This document shows, piece after piece, positions 13,208 to 18,767 of a DNA stretch of 18,767 nucleotides (its first letter is position 1; each line of letters begins with the position of its first letter). The position numbers were made by a program, and so were the translations under genes. Source of the DNA: Oligoflexaceae bacterium. GTDB lineage: Bacteria; Bdellovibrionota_B; Oligoflexia; Oligoflexales; Oligoflexaceae. Under the pieces are notes generated by a model. That model saw only the letters and a list, made by a program, of their open reading frames with translations. It did no database searches and had not been told where the DNA came from. The stretch covers positions 1 through 18,767 of the forward strand of contig CANJJY010000030.1 of the NCBI GenBank assembly GCA_947474445.1, written 5' to 3'.

Positions 13208-15151
13208 ATGAAAATCTGGCTGGCTCAAATCGAAGTGAAGGCCGCTCAGCCGCGGGACAACGCTGAAAAGATCATCCGCATCATCCATGAAACGGCCCGC
13301 CAGGGAGCGGGAATCCTGGTTTTTCCGGAGCTCGTTGTGCCTGGCTATCTGATCGGTGATATGTGGGAGCGTCCGGCCTTTATCGCCGAATGTGAAGCCT
13401 GGAATCGTGAGATCGTCGCTGCGACGACCGATACCGACCTGCTCGTTATCTTTGGGACCGTCGTCTCAGAGGTGGCGGCTAAGGGGGAAGATGGTCGGCC
13501 GCGCCGCTACAATGCTCTCCTCGCGGCGCAAAAGGGCCAGCGCCTTTCTCAAGTCGGTGGCGCTTTCGATTACGGGATGAAGACGCTATCGCCTAACTAC
13601 CGGGAATTCGACGAGAGCCGTTACTTCTACGACACGAGAAAACGCGCGGCCGATGAGGGGCGCAGCTGGGAAGACTATGTGAATCCCTTCGACTGCGTTT
13701 GGCAAGGAGAACGTCTGACGCTTGGACTCGTGATTTGTGAAGACAGTTGGGATGAGGATTACCGCATCAGCCCGACCCAAGTGCTCGTAGATAAGGGGGC
13801 CGCGCTCATTATCAATCTGTCGGCTTCTCCCTTCACCAGTCAGAAACGAAACAAGCGGCACCGCATTTTTCAAAAGCATGCCCGTGAACGCTCCACGCCT
13901 ATTCTTTATGCCAATCACGTCGGCGTTCAAAACAATGGGAAAGACTATTTTATCTTTGACGGCAGCAGTGCGTTCTATACCAAGGAAGGTGCCGTCATAG
14001 AATGTGCAAAATTTTGCGGCGAAGAAACGCTGGAAATCGGCGACTTTCAAGCTGCAACTAAGCAGCTTGAACCCGCTCCCCTCATCAAAGAGAGATCTTT
14101 GACGCCTTCCAGCCCTTGGCAGGACTACGAAGCGCTGCTCTACGGCACTCAAAAGACCATCGAGCAGATGGGTTTGAACAAGATAGTTATCGGCGTCTCA
14201 GGCGGCATCGATAGTGCGGTTGTAGCGGCTATGATGCGGGCTATTCTTCCCCCAGAAAATATCTTACTCGTCAACATGCCGAGTCGCTTCAATAGCGACA
14301 CGACCAAAAATCTTGCGAAAGAATTATCCAATCGTCTGGGTTGCTATGCTTGCGAAATCGAAATTGAATCGAGTGTAAAACTCACGCAAAAACAGATCAA
14401 CGGACTCCACCTCACGGCGCCGGGCACCCTGCCGCCCTTGAGTTTGCAGCTGAGCGATCAACACCTTGAAAACGTCCAGGCGCGCGATCGTTCGAGCCGT
14501 ATCCTGGCTGCGCTCGCGACGGCCTGGGGCGGGGTTTTTACCTGCAATGCAAACAAGGCCGAAACAGCTGTCGGCTACAGCACGCTTTACGGCGATCACG
14601 GTGGCTTTCTCGCTCCTCTCGCCGATCTGTGGAAACATCAGGTCTATGCCTTCGGTCGTTACTTGAATGAGCAGGTCTATCGAGCGGAAATGATTCCTGA
14701 AGGCATCTTCACCATCGTCCCGAGCGCGGAGCTCAGTCTGGCTCAAGCCGTCGACGAGGGAAAAGGCGATCCTATCATCTACCCGTATCACGACTTTCTT
14801 TTCAAATCGTGGATCCAGCGGTGGAACCGCGCCACGCCCGAGGAGAATCTGGACTGGTATCTGCTGGGGACCATCCGCGAAGAGCTCGGCTGCAGTGTGG
14901 ATGTTTACCAATTTTTCCCAGATGTTTCGTCCTTTTGTCAGGACCTTGAACGCTGGTGGAATCTCTATGCGGGCTTTGCCATCGCCAAACGTGTGCAATC
15001 GCCCCCTCTTATCGTTCTGAGTTCGCGAGCTTTTGGCTATGACCAAAGAGAAAGTATAGGGCGGCCTTACTATTCTCCGGTGTATCACGCCATGAAACGC
15101 GACGCATTGACGTCTGAAAGCAGTAAAGCTGCGCATAAAAAACGAAAGTGA
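13208..15151 (+). CDS. nadE: Glutamine-dependent NAD(+) synthetase
   Basis: A two-domain enzyme that hydrolyses glutamine and uses the ammonia with ATP to convert deamido-NAD to NAD, the last step of NAD synthesis. The N-terminal nitrilase-type domain has the catalytic triad: Glu in VFPELVVPGY (E41), Lys in YGMKTLSPNYREFDE (K125) and Cys in LVICEDSWDE (C177). The C-terminal synthetase domain carries the ATP PP-loop SGGIDS (331-336), MPSRFNSDT and a GxxTxNANKAE-like stretch (FTCNANKAETAVGYSTLYGD). The 647-residue length is within the range of glutamine-dependent forms. ATG 13208 (MKIWLAQIE) is preferred with GAGG six bases upstream. ATG 13202 and TTG 13184 are in-frame alternatives. It starts 66 bases after the methyltransferase on the same strand, but nothing links it functionally to polysaccharide synthesis. 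Confidence 0.95.
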   Translation: MKIWLAQIEVKAAQPRDNAEKIIRIIHETARQGAGILVFPELVVPGYLIGDMWERPAFIAECEAWNREIVAATTDTDLLVIFGTVVSEVAAKGEDGRPRRYNALLAAQKGQRLSQVGGAFDYGMKTLSPNYREFDESRYFYDTRKRAADEGRSWEDYVNPFDCVWQGERLTLGLVICEDSWDEDYRISPTQVLVDKGAALIINLSASPFTSQKRNKRHRIFQKHARERSTPILYANHVGVQNNGKDYFIFDGSSAFYTKEGAVIECAKFCGEETLEIGDFQAATKQLEPAPLIKERSLTPSSPWQDYEALLYGTQKTIEQMGLNKIVIGVSGGIDSAVVAAMMRAILPPENILLVNMPSRFNSDTTKNLAKELSNRLGCYACEIEIESSVKLTQKQINGLHLTAPGTLPPLSLQLSDQHLENVQARDRSSRILAALATAWGGVFTCNANKAETAVGYSTLYGDHGGFLAPLADLWKHQVYAFGRYLNEQVYRAEMIPEGIFTIVPSAELSLAQAVDEGKGDPIIYPYHDFLFKSWIQRWNRATPEENLDWYLLGTIREELGCSVDVYQFFPDVSSFCQDLERWWNLYAGFAIAKRVQSPPLIVLSSRAFGYDQRESIGRPYYSPVYHAMKRDALTSESSKAAHKKRK

Positions 15152-15201
15152 TGCAGGCTTATAGTCAGAAGAGGAGGAGTTCTCGGCAGAGATAAGGAAG
15201 A

Positions 15202-15278
15202 TGGCGCACCCGGAAGGATTCGAACCTCCGACCCCCAGATTCGTAGTCTGGTATTCTATCCAGCTGAACTACGGGTGC
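15202..15278 (-). tRNA. tRNA-Arg (anticodon ACG)
   Basis: Read on the minus strand: acceptor stem GCACCCG/CGGGTGC, D-arm with AGCTGGATAG, anticodon stem CCAGA/TCTGG with loop CTACGAA (anticodon ACG, expected to be edited to ICG by TadA), T-arm GGTTCGAATCC, discriminator G and encoded CCA (15204-15202). It lies between the convergent-side nadE end and the divergent glycosyltransferase operon. Confidence 0.96.
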
Positions 15279-15289
15279 GTGAAGGGAAG

Positions 15290-15318
15290 GGTATAGGTCA
15301 TTTGCAAAAGCTGAGCAA
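15290..15318 (-). promoter_or_regulatory. Promoter for tRNA-Arg
   Basis: Minus strand: -35 TTGCTC (15318-15313), 17-base spacer, -10 TATACC (15295-15290). Transcription would begin about seven bases further on, close to the mature 5' end at 15278, giving a very short leader. Confidence 0.5.
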
Positions 15319-15457
15319 GAGAAATTTGAAATGGATTTTTTGTGATTATTTTGGCTTATTTAGGTGACGCGTATCGGCTATCCAGGATTGCGACGCGCGG
15401 GGGTGCTGCCCCAATCACCTGTTTCCGCCTCAAATCCGGAAACATGCAGGAAGATTA

Positions 15458-17221
15458 ATGCAAAATGACTCTCGTCTGATCGATGCGCTCCCTTGGGCTC
15501 TCTATGGCTATCCCGACGACAAGATTGAATTGCGACGGCAGCTGGCCAGTGAGGCGGGACATTTTGCTGCCCATTCTCCGGGAAAAATGCCCTTTTTCTC
15601 GCTCCTGACCCCGCTTTGGAACACACCCGCGCGATACCTAGCCGAACTCATTGAAAGCTGTCTCCTGCAAAGTTTTTCAAACTGGGAGCTGATCCTCGTC
15701 GACGATGGCAGTTCAAATCACGAACACTGGCCTATGGCCGAGAAGTTTGCTGCCGCCGACCCACGCATTGTTTTTCGCAAATTACCTTCGAACGGGGGTA
15801 TTAGCCGGGCACGGAACGCGGCCTTTGCGATAAGCCGTGGCAGCTACGTCGGCATACTCGATCACGATGACTGTCTCCATCCCCGCATTCTCGGGCTCTA
15901 TTTTGATCGCATTTGCGCGGCGACGGCAAAGCCTCACTTGGTTTATTGCAACGAAGTGAAGATCAATGCTGAGGGCAAGCTCCTCAGTGACTTCTTTTTT
16001 AAGCCGGCTTTTGATCGTCAAACGCTGCTCCGGACCAATTACATCGCTCATTTTGCAGTTGTCGAGCGCACCTGCCTCAATGTTTTGAACGAGCGCGACG
16101 GCCATCTCTTCGCTCCTCATTACGATGGCGTCGAAGATCACGATTATTTCCTGCGTCTGTCGCGCGAGGCTGGCTTTCGCGCGCTGCACCTGCCCGTCTT
16201 TGGTTACCTCTGGCGGAAAGCATTGACGAGTACGGCTCTTGTCCTCGACGCAAAGCCCTACGTAAAGGGCCGCCTCATCGAGATGCTGGCGGCTCAGGGA
16301 GAGCGTTTCGAGCGCATTGAGCCTCCCCTCGCCCATCCCCAGTGCTTTCCTTCTCTCGTGCCCTCAGGGCCATCTACCAAGATCTCGATAAAGGTCTATA
16401 TCTGGGGGGGTGACCTCAAGGCACGACAATCTCTGGTCGCACAATTGCACCAGCAGCTCGATGTGTCTCTCACCATCGAAGGCGCCGGCGATGAAGGGCC
16501 TTCCGCGCCTCCTCCGGTGGCCGACAGCGATGATCAGCCTTTTCTCCTTCTGATTCACGCGAGCGTGCACCTCGATGCCACGGATACCCTCGCGCGCCTG
16601 AGCCGATATCTAAAGGTCGACCCCGCACTGGGGGGAGTGATGCCACGCATCTGCAGCCCTGATCAAAGAGACTGCGGTGAATGGCGGGTCGTGCCGGAGA
16701 GCAATTTGTCTGCACCTTGGAGCGCCCGATTTGAAATGAAGCAACAGGATTTCCCGGCTGATGAAAGAATAGGCGCTCTGCCCACGCCTTTTTTCTGCCT
16801 TCTGCGTTCCAGAGCTATTCGTGATAAGAGTTTCCTCGCTGAAACGCTGTCTTGCTGGACCTGGCTCCTCCAGGAGGCCATCGTTCAACCGAGTCGGATC
16901 TTCTACGTCGGCACCTTGAAACTGACTCTCAGGGCCGATCCTCGGGAGTGGCAGCCACAGAATGTGGCCTTTGTCAGCGATCTAAACCTGCCAGCTGAAG
17001 GACAGACGGCATTGCTTGGCAAGCTGCGTGATCAAATGGGGTACGATCAGCAGTTGCTGGCCCAACTTGGGCCGGGCAGTATGACGGCTTTCTTAGAGGC
17101 TCCTCTTCGTTATAGGATGGCCGATACGCTGAATAGTGCGCTGAAAAAATGGGGTGGACCTGTGCACAATGTTTTGAAGAAGTTTGTGATAACGCCGAAG
17201 TCTTCGAGGACAGCCCGATGA
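15458..17221 (+). CDS. Family-2 glycosyltransferase with degenerate second GT-A-like domain
   Basis: The 587-residue protein begins with a normal GT-A domain: PFFSLLTPLWNTPARYL (45-61), LILVDDGSSN (78-87), SNGGISRARNAAF (111-123), metal motif ILDHDDCLHP (133-142) and the catalytic VEDHDYFLRL (225-234). From about 307 onwards the order of elements repeats in worn form. A KISIKVYIWGGD strand comes first, then FLLLIHASVHLD (362-373) where an active domain would have LLFLDADV, and then DPALGGVMPRICSPD, as in GVxGPRLLxPDG. The second half therefore keeps the fold outline but not the DxD. ATG 15458 has AGGA six bases upstream. Its stop overlaps the Wzm start (ATGA), so it is cotranslated with the exporter and likely adds sugars to the chain exported by Wzm/Wzt. 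Confidence 0.87.
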   Translation: MQNDSRLIDALPWALYGYPDDKIELRRQLASEAGHFAAHSPGKMPFFSLLTPLWNTPARYLAELIESCLLQSFSNWELILVDDGSSNHEHWPMAEKFAAADPRIVFRKLPSNGGISRARNAAFAISRGSYVGILDHDDCLHPRILGLYFDRICAATAKPHLVYCNEVKINAEGKLLSDFFFKPAFDRQTLLRTNYIAHFAVVERTCLNVLNERDGHLFAPHYDGVEDHDYFLRLSREAGFRALHLPVFGYLWRKALTSTALVLDAKPYVKGRLIEMLAAQGERFERIEPPLAHPQCFPSLVPSGPSTKISIKVYIWGGDLKARQSLVAQLHQQLDVSLTIEGAGDEGPSAPPPVADSDDQPFLLLIHASVHLDATDTLARLSRYLKVDPALGGVMPRICSPDQRDCGEWRVVPESNLSAPWSARFEMKQQDFPADERIGALPTPFFCLLRSRAIRDKSFLAETLSCWTWLLQEAIVQPSRIFYVGTLKLTLRADPREWQPQNVAFVSDLNLPAEGQTALLGKLRDQMGYDQQLLAQLGPGSMTAFLEAPLRYRMADTLNSALKKWGGPVHNVLKKFVITPKSSRTAR

Positions 17222-18045
17222 AGCCTCTCGACGCGGCTATTCTTAGCAAAGTAACTCCAAAAACTATGCAAGACGATCGCCGTCGCCAATGGACGATCTG
17301 GGGAGGCTTGATCCTCCTGCTCGTTCAACGGGATCTGCGGGTGCGCTACCGCGGGTCTTTCTTTGGCTACCTGTGGAGCATGATGAATCCTTTGCTCTAC
17401 ATGATTATTCTTTCATTTGTCTTTTCCCACGTTATGCGTTTCAAGGTCGAAAATTTTTCCTTGTTTATTCTATCGGGTATTCTGGTCTGGAATCTTTTTC
17501 AGCAGAGCTTGATGATAGGCGTCAACAGCATCGTCAACAACGGTTCCCTCCTCAAAAAAGTCAAGGTGCCGGCCATGCTGTTTCCTGCGGCAAACGTGGC
17601 ATCTGTATTCGTTAATTTTCTTTTGGCCCTGGTGCCTTTTATGCTGCTCTCGCTGGTGCTGACGGGCGGCATCCATCCGACGCTTCTGCTTCTGCCTATT
17701 TTTCTTTTGCCCTTTTTACTTTTTATATTTGGCTGCGTATTGTTTTTAGCGGCGTTGAACGTATCGTTTCGTGATGTGAGCCATGTGATGGAGCCCTTAT
17801 TAACCATCCTGTTCTATGCGACGCCCATCGTTTATCCAGCCTCTAGCTTGCCCGATAGAGTTAAAAACGTTTTGGCTCTCAACCCGCTGTCCCATTTTCT
17901 GGAGTCCTTTCGCAATATCCTATTCGAAGGGCAATGGCCCGAACTTCGTGCTTTTGGCTTGCAATGTTTGTTTGCTGCGATATCGATAGCCGTGGGAACC
18001 TACGTTTTTCGGCGCAATCGTGATCGTTTCATCTACGATCTATAG
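17218..18045 (+). CDS. wzm: ABC-2 polysaccharide export permease (Wzm-type)
   Basis: A 275-residue inner-membrane subunit of an O-antigen/capsule/teichoic-acid-type ABC exporter. An amphipathic N-terminal part (WGGLILLLVQRDLRVRYRGSFFGYLWSMMNPLL, read in pieces) has the family's RDLKxRYxxSxLGxxWxxxxPL pattern. It is followed by six hydrophobic segments (about 60-80, 88-105, 133-155, 160-185, 197-215 and 240-262) and the typical NPLSHFLESFRNILFEG near the end. ATG 17218 overlaps the upstream stop as ATGA, with GAGGA seven bases before it; a longer frame from 17149 is rejected because it overlaps the glycosyltransferase by 73 bases. The partner ATPase follows after 11 bases. Together they move lipid-linked polysaccharide to the periplasm. 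Confidence 0.93.
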   Translation: MKPLDAAILSKVTPKTMQDDRRRQWTIWGGLILLLVQRDLRVRYRGSFFGYLWSMMNPLLYMIILSFVFSHVMRFKVENFSLFILSGILVWNLFQQSLMIGVNSIVNNGSLLKKVKVPAMLFPAANVASVFVNFLLALVPFMLLSLVLTGGIHPTLLLLPIFLLPFLLFIFGCVLFLAALNVSFRDVSHVMEPLLTILFYATPIVYPASSLPDRVKNVLALNPLSHFLESFRNILFEGQWPELRAFGLQCLFAAISIAVGTYVFRRNRDRFIYDL

Positions 18046-18056
18046 GCTTTTCATCT

Positions 18057-18767
18057 ATGACGAATACGACGAGCATTAGCTGCCAGGATCTTGTTGTTCA
18101 GTACTCACTCTACGCACAGAAGATCGGTACGTTTAAAGAGTATGTCTTAAAAAAAGTGAGCGGAAATTTAGAGGTCATCACCAAGACGGCCCTGTCCAAA
18201 GTGAGTATAGAAGCCAAAAGTGGCGAATGCGTGGCCCTTATTGGTCACAATGGCTGTGGGAAGTCGACTCTTCTGAAGTGCATTGCCGGAATTCTAGTGC
18301 CTCAAAGTGGGTCGATCATCACCAAGGGACGGATCGCACCGATGATCGAGCTTGGGGCCGGTTTTGATCCTGAGATGACCGGCCGCGAAAACGTCTACCT
18401 CTCCTGCAGCCTGCTCGGGCTCACCAAGGCTGAGATTGAAGGTAAGATCAAAACCATCGAGCGATTTGCGGAATTGGGTGTTTTTTTCGATGCCCCAGTC
18501 AAGACCTATAGCAGCGGCATGTATATGCGTTTGGGCTTTGCTTGCACGACTGCTATTGAGGCAGAGATCGTCCTTATCGATGAGATTTTGGCCGTAGGCG
18601 ACGAGAATTTTCAGAAAAAATGCTTTGATAAGATCGCCGATATCCGACACTCGGGTAGCACCGTCGTACTGGTGACCCACGATCTGGGTACTGTTTTTAG
18701 AATGGCTGATCGAGTCTATGTAATGGACATGGGGCAGGTCGTGTTCACCGGGCGACCCGCAGAAGCC
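18057..18767 (+). CDS. wzt: Polysaccharide ABC exporter ATPase (Wzt-type), 3' end beyond window
   Basis: Frame open from ATG 18057 to the window end (237 codons). Seen: Walker A GHNGCGKST (63-71), Q-loop region IELGAGFDPEMTGRENV (97-112) characteristic of polysaccharide exporters, signature YSSGMYMRLGFA (151-162), Walker B IVLIDEILAVGDE (171-183) and H-loop VTHD (206-209). All ATPase motifs are intact. The N-terminus has the KExVLKKV-type insertion (27-34) found in TagH/Wzt proteins. Whether a C-terminal carbohydrate-binding domain (as in E. coli O9a Wzt, which reads the chain cap) follows cannot be seen. The ribosome site is weak (AGG nine bases from the ATG), but coupling to wzm over 11 bases is likely. 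Confidence 0.93.
   Translation, partial: MTNTTSISCQDLVVQYSLYAQKIGTFKEYVLKKVSGNLEVITKTALSKVSIEAKSGECVALIGHNGCGKSTLLKCIAGILVPQSGSIITKGRIAPMIELGAGFDPEMTGRENVYLSCSLLGLTKAEIEGKIKTIERFAELGVFFDAPVKTYSSGMYMRLGFACTTAIEAEIVLIDEILAVGDENFQKKCFDKIADIRHSGSTVVLVTHDLGTVFRMADRVYVMDMGQVVFTGRPAEA

Noticed and set aside
14324..15136. 270-residue minus-strand frame
   Set aside because: Antisense to the NAD synthetase domain; no family features.
15782..16336. 184-residue minus-strand frame
   Set aside because: Antisense to the GT-A domain of the glycosyltransferase.
1..18767. CRISPR array, transposon, prophage or toxin-antitoxin pair
   Set aside because: No regularly spaced repeats, no terminal inverted repeats and no transposase, integrase, phage or recognisable toxin-antitoxin proteins were seen on either strand.

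Overview
The window is chromosomal sequence of roughly balanced base composition from a Gram-negative bacterium. The evidence is an outer-membrane-type lipoprotein with a BamC-like fold, HtpX, a Wzm/Wzt polysaccharide exporter, sigma70-like promoters and AGGAG-type ribosome sites. The gene mix (long FtsK N-terminus, 328-residue malate dehydrogenase, glutamine-dependent NAD synthetase) would fit the former Deltaproteobacteria or the Bdellovibrionota/Oligoflexia. That placement is an impression from the proteins, not a proven assignment. There is no CRISPR array, transposase, integrase, phage gene or rRNA.

Left part (1-6.8 kb), mostly housekeeping. On the minus strand are the start of ftsK (cut by the window edge), a 123-residue unknown, a protein with the layout of a beta-CASP metallo-beta-lactamase nuclease that has lost its metal-binding motifs, and a 63-residue small protein. 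On the plus strand follow a membrane-anchored protein with two CxxC pairs, mdh, a BamC-like lipoprotein, htpX with a clear promoter and terminator, and two serine tRNAs (UGA, then GCU) behind their own promoter.

Middle (6.8-13.1 kb). An AT-rich, 465-base gap holds DnaA-box-like sites, a hairpin and a doubtful 53-residue reading frame. After it comes a minus-strand run of four genes, in transcription order: a PIG-V-like membrane glycosyltransferase, an NAD-dependent sugar epimerase/dehydratase with Asn in place of the usual catalytic Tyr, a DegT-family sugar aminotransferase, and a 194-residue unknown. Divergent from it is a plus-strand pair joined by an ATGA overlap: an ArnC/GtrB-like polyprenyl-phosphate glycosyltransferase and a SAM methyltransferase. 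Together these look like a pathway that makes a modified sugar, loads a sugar on a lipid carrier and transfers it at the membrane.

Right part (13.2-18.8 kb). nadE (glutamine-hydrolysing NAD synthetase) and a minus-strand tRNA-Arg(ACG) interrupt the polysaccharide genes. A second plus-strand operon then starts: a 587-residue family-2 glycosyltransferase whose second half looks like a decayed second GT-A domain, the ABC-2 permease Wzm (ATGA overlap), and the ATPase Wzt, cut by the window end. This is the export arm of an ABC-transporter-dependent O-antigen or capsule pathway.

The items most worth following up are the metal-motif-less beta-CASP homologue, the Tyr-to-Asn SDR, the decayed tandem glycosyltransferase, the lipid-linked sugar module, the CxxC membrane protein and the tRNA-Ser/7.25 kb gap.
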